From Lithodes maja (taxonomy: Eukaryota; Arthropoda; Malacostraca; Decapoda; Lithodidae), in the NCBI GenBank assembly GCA_037953745.1, contig JBAKBP010013146.1, positions 1 through 64,000 of the forward strand: a DNA stretch of 64,000 nt. The letters are read 5' to 3'. Below, piece by piece: positions 1 to 10,330 of the stretch. The position numbers and the translations under genes were made by a program. The notes under the pieces were generated by a model, which had not been told where the DNA came from, made no database searches, and saw only the letters and a program-made list of their open reading frames with translations. Each line of letters begins with the position of its first letter. The first letter of the stretch is position 1.

Positions 1-690
1 GTTATGGTCTTCGAAAGGGGTGAAGTCACAGAGTGTGAGGTGAAGCTGAACGGTCAGGCTATGGAGATCGTCAACTCTTTTAAGTATCTGGGCAGTGTGT
101 TGAGTAAAGATGGGACTATGGATGAAGAGGTGCGGGAGAGGGTACAACAGGGGAAGAGGGTTGTAGGAACGCTAAAAGCAGTAACAAGAAATAGGGTGGT
201 CAGTATGGAAGTGAAGAAGTCCTTGCATGACAGTGTGGTAATCCCGACACTGACTTACGGAAGCGAAGCATGGACGTTGATTGAGAGACTCAGACCAAGA
301 GTGAGAGCAGTGGAAATGAATTACTTAAGGAGTGCGTGCGGAGTTACATGGAGGGATAGACAGACTAATGAGGAAGTAAGAAGGAGGTGTGGTGTGGAGG
401 TAGATGTGCTGGAAAGTGTGAAAAGGAACAACTTGAGATGGTTCGGCCATATGGAACGTATGGAAAGCGAGAGAATGACTAAGAGGGTGTACGAGAGCGA
501 GGTGGAGGGACAGAGGGGGAGAGGTAGACCGAATATGAGGTGGAAGGATGGAGTGAGGAACTACATGAACGAAGGCGGTGCTGGTTGGGGGGAGGGGCGT
601 CGACTGACTGGGGACAGAGGTGCATGGGGGCGGTTCGTTCGTGGCCACCCCTTCGGGGATCACGGCGTCGGGCAATAGATAGATAGATAG
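1..690 (+). CDS. RTE-like LINE reverse transcriptase, C-terminal fragment with (ATAG)n tail
   Basis: The reading frame enters from the window edge (first Met at 4) and stops at 678, about 224 residues. It carries the C-terminal part of a non-LTR reverse transcriptase: FKYLGSVLSKDG, LTYGSEAWTL, LRWFGHMERM and GRGRPNMRWKDGV appear in the usual order for RTE-type ORFs downstream of the catalytic domain. The catalytic motifs themselves lie outside the window. The ORF is uninterrupted, so this is a young or well-kept copy. A CCCC/GGGG stem-loop (about 646-662) and a tail of ATAG repeats (675-690) follow directly, so there is almost no 3' UTR. Clade assignment (RTE or a close relative) is from motif memory only. 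Confidence 0.75.
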
Positions 691-1161
691 AATTACTAAT
701 AAAATGTACGGTATCGAGTGAAAATTACCAATATCAGTGAAATTGATACCCTAATAAACATATTTTATATAATTGGCCTCAAAATAACTAGAAAATATCA
801 AATAAACATCACATTCTCAATATCAAACACTAAAATCGTCTAAGGGAGATAAATACTTTGGCGCGGCGAGCGGCTAGGTGCGTCGTAGCCAGGGCGGGCC
901 GACGCTTTCGGACGCGTGAGGAAATTCCCGCATAAAAAAGCACTCGTCTTCCCGCGCTCACCATTATGCAACCAGAGGGGCTAGAGACCTCTACTAAACG
1001 CCATTCGACAGAGGAAGGTTTGTGGAACATTATTTTTTTTTATTCACAACATTACATGCAATATTCATTCATTTACAGAGTAGTTAACATAGGTAAAAAA
1101 TCCTCAAAACCCCCGGTACAGGAGTACAGTCATAAGCTATAGCCCCCGGGGCTGGAGGGTT
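691..1161. other. unassigned sequence, possible retroelement 3' end near 1040-1160
   Basis: I see no coding region. On the minus strand 1160-1040 ends in an AATAAA-like, A-rich stretch, as a polyadenylated retro-copy would. No second copy in the window confirms this. Confidence 0.3.
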
Positions 1162-1942
1162 GCTTCCAAAACCCAATTTCTCCATCTATCTACCCGTCAG
1201 GATCTCCCAGCGGACTATCCCTTATTCTTCAACAATACAAAAATCAACCCTTCATCTTCTCTCAATATTCTTGGTGTCTCTTTTTCTTCTGCTCTCATTT
1301 GGAAGGACCATATTACCAGTCTTGCTAAGGCAGCCTCCCAGAAGCTGGGTGTGCTCAACCGCCTTAGGGGGTTCTTTTCCCCTGCACAGCTTCTTGCTCT
1401 GTACAGGGGCATAGTGCGCCCTTGTATTGAGTATTGTTCACATGTGTGGGGAGGTTCCTCTCACACCGCTCTCCTAGACAAAGTTGAAAGGAAGGCCTTT
1501 CGTATCATTAACTCCCGTCCACTCACCAACTCTCTGCAATCTCTCTGTCTCCGCCGCAATGTTGCATCTCTCTCGCTATTCTATCGCTACTATAATAATC
1601 AGTGTTCCTCAGAGCTATCCCAGTGCATACCACCTCCTTTACGTAGGGCACGTGGTACCCGTCTTGCAACTCAATCCCACCCCTACTCTGTGCAACTCTC
1701 CAACCCAAGAGTGAAACGTTACTCTCAAACTTTCTTCTACTCAACATCTGAGCTCTGGAACTCTCTCCCAGAATCAGTCTTTCCCTCTTCCTATGACTTA
1801 AATTGCTTCAAACTCCGTGTGTCCAGGCATTTTGGCTCGAACGTCCCTTGATTTTGGCCCTGTCACTCTTTCAACTATGGGGGAGGCACTCGCTATAGGC
1901 AGTTATGCCTTTTGCCTCCCTCAATCACATAGAAAAAAAAAA
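1162..1942 (+). pseudogene. LINE J copy 1: RT C-terminal fragment plus 3' UTR and poly(A)
   Basis: The frame is open from 1162 to the stop at 1849-1851, about 229 residues, with no plausible start, so this is a 5'-truncated insertion. Motifs in order are SKTQFLHLSTR, LNILGVSFS, SQKLGVLNRLRGFFSP, IEYCSHVWGG, and the terminal TSELWNSLPESVFPSSYD. These are the thumb and C-terminus of a CR1/Jockey-group non-LTR reverse transcriptase. A 90-bp 3' UTR and an A-run (1931-1942) follow. Two more copies occur here: 26990-28270 (minus) and 37495-37960 (plus). The plus copy shares this 3' UTR almost exactly. The poly(A) abuts DIRS B#1. Confidence 0.85.
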
Positions 1943-2219
1943 GGTGAAGTAGGAGAAGCAACGACACCCAGGCGGACCCTCCTGGACAGTGTAGGAGGGA
2001 GCAGAGGGCCAGCGACAGCACGAACAACCGCGCGCGGAGAGGACAACGTAAGAGGAAGTCGTCTGGGCTAGGAAAGCGGGCGGAAGGGAGGAGAGCCCCT
2101 ATCCGTAGAGGCCAGGGGAGGGCGCACAGGGGCAGAGCCGCTAACCCCGGCCTCAGGGCGAGAACCAAGACGAGGGCGACGGGCGACGTCAAGGCGATCA
2201 GGAGGACGACGAGGGGCAG

Positions 2220-2455
2220 TAGCGATAATAGTTCTTAAAGCTAGCGCATGCTAAGCTAGCTAAGGATAGCTCAATAAGGCCGATTAGGCGTAGTGCCATC
2301 GGGGTCCTGTACTACTACCCTATCCCTTTTCTCATGAGGGATGGTAACGACTCAGTGCTCGTGAAAAATCTTTAATGCGCCGAGCGTGGGCGCGAACCCG
2401 GGCCTTCAGGGTGGAAGTCCGAGACGCTAGTCACTACACCAAGCGAGCCGCACCG
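2220..2455 (-). mobile_element. tRNA-derived SINE inside DIRS B#1
   Basis: Reading minus from 2455, a tRNA-like head has an A-box-like TGGTGTAGTGACTAGCG and a B-box-like GGTTCGCGCCC in a T-arm context. DIRS B#2 lacks this block and runs directly between the flanks (13453/13488). It is a pol III-type SINE head with about 160 bp of body. The anticodon arm does not fold well, so it is not a working tRNA gene. Confidence 0.6.
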
Positions 2456-3166
2456 GGGAACCCCCCGAACGACGGGACGACCAGCCGCGGGACCCAGGGG
2501 AGAGGGCCCGAGCAGGGAGAGGGCCAGGTGAACGGCCGTCAGGCGGGTCAGGGATACCCAGGGTGACGCGGATCCGGTCGGCAACAAAGGCCGGGGAACG
2601 GCGGCCCACAGTCCCAATGTGGCGGGAGACCATCGGCCGCACCGACGGAAGGGAAGCAGAGGCCACAGCCGCCGCCGAGGAACCAGGGCCATGGAGCAGC
2701 ACAACCACCAGGGCCAGACACAGGCCACACAGAGCAGGGAGGTAGGCCGTAGAGGACACAAAGAGCGAGTGGCGCAAGCAGGACGTGTGGCTCACCAAGC
2801 ACGGGGAGCGACAACCAAGGCGAAAGCAAAGCAGCCGATCAGCACGAGAAGAACACACACCAGAATCAGCACGTCGAAGGAGTAAGTGGAGAGAATGTCC
2901 AAGAAGAACCAGGGAAGGAGCATGGGGAAACAGGAACACACATGCAAACAGGTATCCGTACTCACCCTAAACTGGGAGCACAGAGGTAGGTGAGGAGGGC
3001 GGCCGAGGCGGAAGAGCACCAGCAGAACCTGCAAAGATGGAGAAAGTGTTAACCACCACTCAACATCTTACATGCAGGGCCTATAACACCAGTAAAGTGC
3101 ATACACCAATATAGTATCAGGCAACAATATGACATAAAAAAGGTCAACAGTGAAAGCCAACTATAA

Positions 3167-3309
3167 CCGCAAATTTGCGGGCCAATGGAGGTAGATCCGT
3201 ACCGACACAAACCTCCCACATCGCCACGCGACCCCCCAGCGATCTCCGCAAATTTGCGGGGAGCCGAAACGACCCAGAGGGCCGAATTGAGCACTCCGCA
3301 AATTTGCGG
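3167..3309. promoter_or_regulatory. three copies of palindrome CCGCAAATTTGCGG in DIRS B#1 5' region
   Basis: The perfect 14-bp palindrome occurs at 3167-3180, 3246-3259 and 3296-3309. The matching region of B#2 has it at 14216-14229 (one mismatch), 14295-14308 and 14343-14358 (extended to 16 bp). Three identical dyads within 145 bp, kept in both copies upstream of gag, look like binding sites for a dimeric protein. That function is inference. Confidence 0.45.
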
Positions 3310-3599
3310 GACCAGCCAAGAGGGCCCGGTGCCGAACAAGCGAGAGGGGCGTCTAGGAAACCAAAAAAGGCCCGCAAACAAGCGTCAACTCCTTATGAAC
3401 TCCAAGCGACGATGACCATCAAGCTGAGCAGTGTCTTCCTTGATAATATCCTGACTCAACCGGTCAAGGGAGAGGCAAGGAAGACACACCAGGGGAGAGG
3501 AGGCACATCCCCCGGGAACCACCCAACCCACAGAGATAGAGCAAAGCCCATGAGGAGAAGTGGCAGGTTGGGTGGTTTGGCACAAACAGGGGCCCCCGT

Positions 3600-3774
3600 G
3601 GGGTACCCCAGGATTGGGCAAAAGCTATGAAAGGATGGAGGTGAAAACAGGAAGGGAACACAAAAAACCAGTAAATGAAACTGGCGAGAAAAAGGGTGGC
3701 CTAGCCGCGAGTAGAGAATGTGTCAGGGGCGAAAAACCCTGTGGTGTGAGGGAGAGGCCCCCGTGGGGTACCCC
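3600..3774. repeat. paired GGGGTACCCC dyads in DIRS B 5' region
   Basis: GGGGTACCCC sits in the shared context CCCCCGTGGGGTACCCC at 3600-3609 and 3765-3774. B#2 has the same pair at 14649-14658 and 14814-14823. It is a conserved pair of short palindromes of unknown role. Confidence 0.5.
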
Positions 3775-4616
3775 TGGAGATCACAAACCACCAGCGCCCA
3801 GGCCCTTGAGACACAGTGAAGGCTCGAAAGGGGGGACTCGGGAATAACGCTATTTAAGCGGCTGACACAAACACTACAAACAGCACCGCCACCACGAAAT
3901 CTCAGATTGTGAACCAACTGTACACCTAGGCTATGAAAAAATGAGAACTCATAGGGGCATAGCAAGTCCTGAATGATAAACAAGCTAGGCTAAAGGAAGC
4001 TAAAAGCTAAACTATGCCCAGACTAACAGGAAAAAAGAATATGAAAAGAGAAAGAATGAAAAAACATAGACGGGGAACGCCAAGCGCCCCCGTACCTTCG
4101 GTAGCTATTTCCACACGCGTCTCCATTATACACACTGAGGAGCCCATTTACGTGTGCCCTAGATCACGTAACATCTGTCTAACAAAAAAGAAGGCCAGAA
4201 AAGCCGAAACTAACCTAAACAGGGTGAATTAAAGGAGCACAACAAAAGCGACTTCATTCAATGGAGCGCGTGAAAAAATGATAACAAGAGAGGGTCGCTC
4301 ATGCGCACGTTCGACAGGGATCTGCACATGACGGAACACGGGATGGGCCTTAAGCGGTAACTAAGGTAAACCCCTTTTTCTTCTCTTCTATGCTTTTTTC
4401 ACCTTCGGTGGTAGTTTTGGTTAATGTACAACGTCTCCTAGAGCAAGATAAGGAGTAGACTCTAGACGTTTAATTTTTAACCGCGGTTGGAATGACGACA
4501 TAGCAGTCAAATTAGACAAGTCGTCATTGCAATTAGGTTAATAGCCTTGACGTTGGATTTGCCAAGACTACTAACAAATTGGTGATATGGATATTTGGGG
4601 TTAATCTCAGGTACGG

Positions 4617-4881
4617 GGTATCGAGCAAGGAATTAAGAAAGCGTCTGGGCATTAGGAGTGTCAGTGCATGCGCATGAGCTGACTTGGTTGGTTTATACAT
4701 ATGGAAAGAATGGATGATCAGAAGTGGGTGAAGAAATGCCGGACTGTGAACATGGGGGGAACAGCGCGTAGGGGTAGATCTAGAATGACGTGGGATCAGG
4801 TACTCCGGTCCGATCTTAAAATAATGAACTTGACAACAAAGGCAGCCCTTGACAGGGCCGCCTGGAAAGCCGCCATTTAGG
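4617..4881 (+). pseudogene. LINE reverse transcriptase 3' end, short degraded fragment
   Basis: From about 4617 one frame reads GVSSKELRKRLGIRSVS, then a disrupted stretch, then from about 4698 HMERMDDQKWVKKC, GGTARRGRSRMTWDQV and AALDRAAWKAAI before TAG (4878-4880). This is the C-terminal tail of a non-LTR reverse transcriptase from a family different from the others here. At least one frameshift near 4680 breaks it. It lies between the DIRS B#1 terminus and MITE1 copy a. Confidence 0.65.
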
Positions 4882-4918
4882 ATGTGAGACTAACCACATT
4901 TTCTGTGGACAAAATGGT

Positions 4919-5195
4919 TTTTAACCCTCCAGCCTCGGCTATGTATTTATAAATATTACCCGAAACCCGGGGGATTTGGCCGAAAAAACGTCTCGCCTAG
5001 GCTACCTTATCTTTGTTATTTTGACTGCTTCCGCATTCCCGCGCATCCCCAAGCGTAGATGTGTTTCGTACCTGTAGAATAGCATTGAGTAGAGCTCTCT
5101 AAGTCAACTGGTTCAGTTGTGATGACAATTTCCGTGGGGAGAACTTTGTGGCGATGTCAGCCATATTAGCCACTTTTCACTACTGAAATGACAAC
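4919..5195 (+). mobile_element. MITE1 copy a (piggyBac-like, TTAA), truncated
   Basis: The segment starts with TTAACCCTCCAG and follows the MITE1 interior for about 275 bp with more divergence than the other copies. It stops where the 3' terminus of DIRS A-minus begins at 5196. It is the oldest-looking of four MITE1 copies (others at 7336-7827, 36613-37097 and 62119-64000). Confidence 0.7.
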
Positions 5196-5560
5196 TATAG
5201 GTTTGACTCCTGCAAGGAGATAAAGAAAACTTAATATTTAGTAGTGGCCCCGTAATCATTGACGATTATGCCTATTACATAAGGCCTCCTCTTCAAACGC
5301 TCATTTACCGTAGTTTGAATCTACCGCGCAGAGCATAAAAAATTGAGGAGCCTTCATCATGAGCACACACAACCTCACTCATGGTTCTGTCATTATGAAA
5401 TTGGGTTCTCACTATGAAAAAACTTCGTAACAAATAATAAATAAAAAGAAAATAAGAATAACTATTCATAAGCTTTCCATATACTCGTGGATGTACTTGT
5501 GTGGATATTTGACCAGACGCTGACTTCAGGCGTCATACTTCCTTCACTGACATATCAAGT
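5196..5560. repeat. DIRS A-minus 3' inverted terminal repeat with extension
   Basis: 5228-5560 is the reverse complement of 21050-21359 and matches 38705-38990 and 55385-55670. The outermost 5196-5230 (TATAGGTTTGACTCC...) is a 3' extension absent from the 5' repeat, as is usual for DIRS. Confidence 0.85.
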
Positions 5561-5619
5561 AAACCAAAATCCTTAATACATCAACGAATGGGAAGGGGAT
5601 GGTCGGGAGGGCCCCAGTC

Positions 5620-5735
5620 GTCAATGATTACGGGTCCACTACTAAATATTAGGTTTTCTTTATCTCCTTGCAGGAGTCAAACCTATAATTTATTAATGGC
5701 CCCTCCATCATTGACGATTATGCCTGATATCTAAG
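5620..5735. repeat. DIRS A-minus internal complementary region
   Basis: One half matches the complement of the element's 3' extension (5196-5250). The adjoining half matches the complement of the 5' terminus (21325-21359). Adjoining complements of both termini are the hallmark used by DIRS elements to template circular replication intermediates. The plus copy has the same region at 55196-55330. Confidence 0.8.
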
Positions 5736-6418
5736 ACTGGAGGGGGACATTTGTAATCATATCATAACTCTAGCAAAAGCAGATAATCAAACAACCACAT
5801 AGTATTCTTACTTTGTAAAAAAGATATATTTTTGCGCATAAACTTTATACAGCATATATAATTATTCAAAAAGGGGTACAAGCAGGAGCGTGCTTCGAAG
5901 AAGCCTGCTTGGAAAAAGGGTTAACTCTGAGACTCTGTACACAGATCTGCTAGTTAAGAAGGCACCCCACTTAAAGTAAGTGGTGAAAAATAAAAACTTA
6001 TAAGTCTACATGTGCACATATAAACCCCATTAACTAGTGGATATATTACTAAATATATAACCAAACATAAAATTCATTCTTGCACTTTCGCAGAAGTACC
6101 GAACTCTTGTACTTATGCGGAAGTACTTACATCAAAAATAAAAGTCGTAGTTGCAACTACTGAGATTTAATAAAATTATATTGCTTCACAGCCAAAACTA
6201 CTTACAACAAGAATTGTTGTTGTACTACTTTGTACTTTAGCACAATTTCCTGTAATGAATACTTACAGAGATATTTTATATCACAACACCTACAAACAGT
6301 ATCACAGCTCGTATGCTCCGTACACATACTCCGGCGGGGTCTAGGGTGTCCTATGTCACACTGACTGCACCCCCCCCCCTCTTTTCTTAATCTAAACAAT
6401 AAGTGACTTAGAGGCCAC
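5736..6418 (-). other. DIRS A-minus 3' untranslated region
   Basis: No gene is seen. The sequence is AT-rich and matches the reverse complement of 54011-55195 in the plus copy, apart from a SINE inserted only in the plus copy. A run of C at about 6370-6380 lies just after the recombinase stop. Confidence 0.65.
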
Positions 6419-7129
6419 CTAGACCCTCTGCCTTAAAGCTATACATGGCATGGACGGTCTGTCTAGAGCTACTGAAAGGTATCGAGTCAAAAACGTATGA
6501 TTAGAGGACCATAGGTGCGTGGACGCTATGTCCTCAACAGAAAAGTTCTTAAGGAAACGCAAAGAGGCCGCCCATTTACGTAAATCGTGGGCTTTTCCCA
6601 CGACGCCGGGATTACTCTCTTTAATGACTTCTACTAGGAGAGAAGCTATTTTACGTTTCATTAAACGTTTGCCCGTACTTGCTACCCATAAAGCACTTCC
6701 GGCGGAAGTGTTAGCCTGATTTGATTCACTGTCAGCATCCTGAAGGACACGTTGTGAATGTGGAGGTTCAGATAAGACAAGTCTACGACCGGCCTCATCT
6801 GAACACTGTCCCTTTTGGGTACCAGAAAAAGTTTGGATGTAAAAACTGGGTAATTTTGAGGAACCGGGATGATAACATTCTTGGCCACCATCTCTTGGAT
6901 CAGTGACTCCACCTCTAATGAAACAAAATTTGCCTTTGTCGGCTGACGTAAGCGAGGTCGCCGGAGCCACTGCCAGGTGATGCCTTTGCGTGCCACCATC
7001 CTTGCCCATGTGTTTAAAGGCCATGCGCGATGATTCGCCCGGAACGATCCAGTTAGCAGACAAGGGTTCGCCGGCTGGACTACCCTCTGATCCACCCGCC
7101 GGAAGATTGGCCCTGGGAGTGAGGGAGAC
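6419..7129 (-). pseudogene. DIRS A-minus: RT N-terminus fused to tyrosine recombinase C-terminus
   Basis: Reading minus from 7129, the frame encodes the beginning of a DIRS reverse transcriptase: SLEVESLIQEMVAKNVI, VFTSKLFLVPKRDS and MRPVVDLSYLNLHIHNVSFRM. It then breaks near 6705. A second frame continues with the recombinase C-terminus: ALWVAS, HDLRKWAASLRF (the H-x-x-R box) and TFLTRYLSVALD (presumed nucleophile Tyr), ending at RQRV. The RT palm with its catalytic Asp pair, RNase H and the recombinase N-terminal half are deleted. The 5' side is cut by DIRS B#2; across that insertion gag ends at 15393. It is a dead internal-deletion derivative. Confidence 0.8.
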
Positions 7130-7185
7130 TGGGAGGTTTGACGTACCTCCCAACCTACCAAATAGGAAAACCTACTATTTGGTAG

Positions 7186-7990
7186 TAGTCTTGGAAAATC
7201 CAACGTCAAGGCTATTAACCTAATTGCAATGACGACTTGTCTATTTTGACTGCTATGTCGTCATTCCAACCGCGGTTAAAAAGAAAACTTCTAGAGTCTA
7301 CTCCTTATCTTGCTCTAGGAGACGTTGTACATTAACCCTCCGGCCCCGGCTATGTATTATATATATATTCCTCGAAATCCGGGTGTTTTGGCCGAAAAAC
7401 GTCTAGGCTAGGCTACCGTATATTCGTTAATCAGACTGCTTCCCGCATTCCCGCGCATCCCCAAGCCTAGCTGTGTTATTTACCTGTAGAATGGCATTAA
7501 GTAGAGCTCTCTAAGTCAACTGGGTGAGCTGTGATGATGATTTCATTGGAGATAACTTTATGGCCAAACCAGCCACTTTACACCACTTTTCGATACTGAA
7601 CAACAACACACAGGCACACACGAACAAGCGACGCTCTCCTTCTTGTGGCCGGAGATGCGGAGCGTCGGTCCAGCCGGCTGTTGTTTACATGCGTCGGACC
7701 GAGGCGTCGGACCGACGCCTCGCACACGAAGCTCACAGGCTTTCAACCACTGGTACTATGTAGTACCACCCGGGTTCCTGGGGCCAAAAAATAATGGTAC
7801 ACGTGAGTACCACCCGGGGTTGAAGGGTTAACCAAAACTACCACCGAAGGTGAAAAAAGCATAGAAGAGAAGAAAAAGGGGTATACCTTAGTTACCGCTT
7901 GAGGCCCATCCCGTGTTCCGTCATGTGCAGATCCCTGTCGAACGTGCGCATGAGCGACCCTCTCTTGTCATCACATCTCACGTCAGCAGA
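7186..7990. repeat. DIRS B#2 3' inverted terminal repeat (split by MITE1 copy b)
   Basis: Apart from the MITE at 7336-7827, this is the reverse complement of 4290-4579 in B#1; 7917-7975 is also the reverse complement of 15331-15388. Bases 7130-7185 extend beyond the 5' counterpart and form the 3' extension. Confidence 0.8.
7336..7827 (+). mobile_element. MITE1 copy b, complete, TTAA target duplication
   Basis: The element begins CCCTCCGGCCCCGG and ends CCGGGGTTGAAGGG, flanked by TTAA at 7332-7335 and 7828-7831. The inverted paralogue of this spot at 4421-4424 has a single TTAA and no insert, so both ends and the target duplication are established inside the window. TTAA duplication with CCC/GGG termini is the piggyBac pattern. 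At 492 bp without an ORF it is non-autonomous. Confidence 0.9.
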
Positions 7991-8031
7991 AGAACGCGGA
8001 TGGGCAGGGGTCCGGCGTGAGGGAGGGTATT

Positions 8032-8152
8032 ATGTACGTTGGATTTTCCAAGACTACTACCATATAGTAGGTTTTCCTATTTGGTAGGTTGGGAGGTACG
8101 TCAAACCTCCCAATTTGTTAGTAGTCTTGGCAAATCCAACGTCAAGGCTGCA
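8032..8152. repeat. DIRS B internal complementary region
   Basis: 8032-8113 is the reverse complement of the B#2 3' terminus (7130-7205). 8114-8152 is the reverse complement of the B#1 5' terminus (about 4543-4579). The two meet at CCTCCCA/ATTTGTT. This is the DIRS circle-junction template, and it defines both true ends of family B. Confidence 0.8.
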
Positions 8153-8579
8153 TAACAAATAGGAGGAGGACATCCAAGCCCAACATACCAAAAAAAAACA
8201 ATGCATAAAACAAAATTATGAATGACAAAGACACAATTTAAACAAGAGAGTTTAATAAAAGAGTGAAAAACTGAGGAGTAGCTAAAAAGAACAGTTCTAA
8301 CACATGTCCGTCATTCATAGTAATGCAAAAACATAGACGTCTTAAACCAAAAAGGTACTGTACCCAAAATCCCTTTTCTTCCAAAACCAACAAAAACATT
8401 GAACACAATAACAAAACACAATTTTCAATGTGGCAAAAACACTTATGTACTGTAACAATACATAATCCCAAACTTGCAATCAAGTGTTGCAAACCCGTAC
8501 CCCCCCCCCCCCCCCCTTTGTCAAATAAAACAAAGTAAAAGAACGAGGGACAAGGGGGGAAGACCAGGTATCTTCGCCA

Positions 8580-9450
8580 GAGCACTAGGAAACACGACCC
8601 CCGAGAGCCATCACCGGCCGAGGGGGTCGAACACTGGACATGGAGAGGTAGGAAGGAATTGATAGAAGACCACAAAACCGCTGAGGCGATGTAAGGTAAG
8701 GATCGACTTTGCAGGAACCGGAAGGAGGCAGCAAAGGATTGCACATCGCGCGCAGAACCCCTACAAACAGGGTTACTGGCACGAAAGGTCCGACAAATGT
8801 GGCATCCCATCTGCACCAGCGAGAGCCTCCCACCGGTCCGAGGAGACACCCACACAGCAGGACCCGAAGGCGGCGCCACAGACGCAACAGAGGAGTGCAA
8901 GGCTGACACCGGGCACAACACATGGCGAGTACGCCCACGCTGGAAAGCCTGGACGGTGAAAGGCTGGAAAAAGTGGGTCTCCCTCTCATTCGTGGCAACA
9001 AAATGAGGGGAGGAGGCGAACGTGACGCCATGCAAGGACGGGGAGAATCGCACGCAGTCCCGGGGCCGGGACAATGCCGCTAGTGCAGACACCCGATCCC
9101 CAGTGGTCAGAGCGACAAGGAAGAGTGTACGCCCGAGCAACGGAACCGCTGTAGCGGCCCGTGTAGACGTGGGTGAAGCCAGAAAGTCCAGAGCCCGCCC
9201 CAGATCCCACTGTGGAGGGACCTGGCGCGGAGGCGGGCGTTCCCGGAAGGCAGCCGTCATGAAGGAATCCAGCTCCTGCGGCGGAACAACCAGCCCAGCG
9301 ACAAGTGGTTACGTATAGCGTCGACGTGAAAGTGACGTGTACGGAAGAGGTGAAACAAGGAGTGGAGGACGAGGGAAGGAGAGCCAACTGTCTGGCGAGT
9401 GTCCTGTATCCACCTAGTAAAAGACCTCCAGCGGGACCCGTAAGTCCCCC
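8580..9450 (-). pseudogene. DIRS B tyrosine recombinase (integrase)
   Basis: This is the DNA-joining enzyme of the element, acting on the circular cDNA in the nucleus. Reading minus, an N-terminal stretch (about 9450-9257, LVLHSLFHLFRTRHF) precedes, in a shifted frame, the catalytic part from 9260: ALDFLAS, LTTGDRVSALAALSR (keeps the presumed first catalytic Arg), FQRGRTRHVLCPVSALH, and a degenerate H-x-x-R box reading SARDVQSFAASFRF. Where the nucleophile Tyr is expected the frame reads SFLPLHVQ, so it appears replaced by His. The frame runs on past a C-tract (about 8499-8517) to 8238 without family resemblance. Frameshift and altered box indicate inactivity. Confidence 0.7.
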
Positions 9451-10330
9451 AAGGAGAAATCGGCCAGGAACGCATCAGGAAGTCAGGCAGGGCCCGTCCG
9501 TGGACCGGGAGCCACCGTGCCTCATGAACATCCACGATGCGAAGGCCAACGAGGGCCGCAGGGCCCCAACCTAGCGCCAGTGGAAGTCGGAGACAGGTAG
9601 AGGGACCGGACTCGGGCACCACCGCGTCAACTGGGCGTACCAAGCCCGTGCCGGCCACAGAGGCGCGAGTAGCCAGACGCTGCCGCGGCACAGCCGCAGC
9701 CTCGCGAGGACGTTGCACAGCAACAGTGCGTCTGGTGGCGGATGTATGTATATCGACCGCCACCTGTTCCAGTCTACCATGAAAGCGTCCGGAATCCCCC
9801 TCCGGAGTGCGAGGCCGGAGGAGAGGTACCGAGGCAACCGGCGCGGCACCTCCGATGCGAACAAGGCGACCTCCGGAACACCCCAGGAAACCGCGAGGTC
9901 GTCGAACACAGTCCGTTGCATTGCCCATTCTACAAGAACGCCCTGTCTTCTCGACAGGGCGTCCGCCCACAGGGTGGCAGGCCCGGGCAGGGAGGAGGCA
10001 TGCAGGAAGAAGGTGTGTCGGTCCGCGAGGAAGAACAACTTCACCGAGATCCCCAATAGAGTCTATGACCTGGAGGACCCCCGCTTTAGGAAACAGTGGA
10101 CAGCTGTCTGAGTGTCCATCCTGAAGGCCACTGACTTTCCCCGAAGGGCCAGCGCGTGGTCCCTCAGGAAGAACAAAGGAACCAACAGTTCGAGGGCATA
10201 GACGGGTAAGGGGCGTGAGTCCCACCCATCTGCCGGGAAGTTGACGGCCCAGGTTTGATGGGTAACCTCACCCTACCTCGCTCGACGCATCTGTGTCTAC
10301 CCAGATCGTCGGCGGGGGGGGGCGGTCCAG
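9451..10330 (-). pseudogene. DIRS B RNase H domain and connector
   Basis: Reading minus, IWVDTDASSEVG (about 10305-10268) looks like the first RNase H strand with its catalytic Asp. After a frameshift, MDTQTAVHCFLKRG and then LWADALSRRQG (about 9970) follow; ADALSR is the usual end of the RNase H domain in DIRS and LTR polyproteins. The connector continues with DAFMVDWNRWRSIYIHPPPDALL, typical of the stretch leading into the recombinase. At least two frames are used, so the polyprotein is broken. It lies between RT and recombinase, the standard DIRS order. Confidence 0.65.

Larger units (their letters stand above)
1945..4579 (-). mobile_element. DIRS element B#1, 5' portion (gag region to 5' terminus)
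   Basis: This segment is nearly identical to the 5' part of DIRS B#2: 1945-2219 matches about 13165-13453, and 2456-4345 matches about 13488-15388. In the element's minus orientation its 5' terminus is at about 4579. Its last 300 bp (4290-4579) are the inverted complement of 7186-7990 in B#2, which identifies the inverted terminal repeat. Bases 4346-4579 are missing from B#2, so B#1 preserves the fuller 5' end. Everything downstream of gag is lost at 1945, where LINE J copy 1 abuts. No intact ORF remains. Confidence 0.75.

Noticed and set aside
2385..2455. tRNA gene on minus strand
   Set aside because: The anticodon arm does not fold properly and the block is an insertion relative to DIRS B#2; it is a SINE head.
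8032..8152. Palindromic MITE or foldback element
   Set aside because: Its two halves are complements of the two termini of DIRS B, so it is the internal complementary region.
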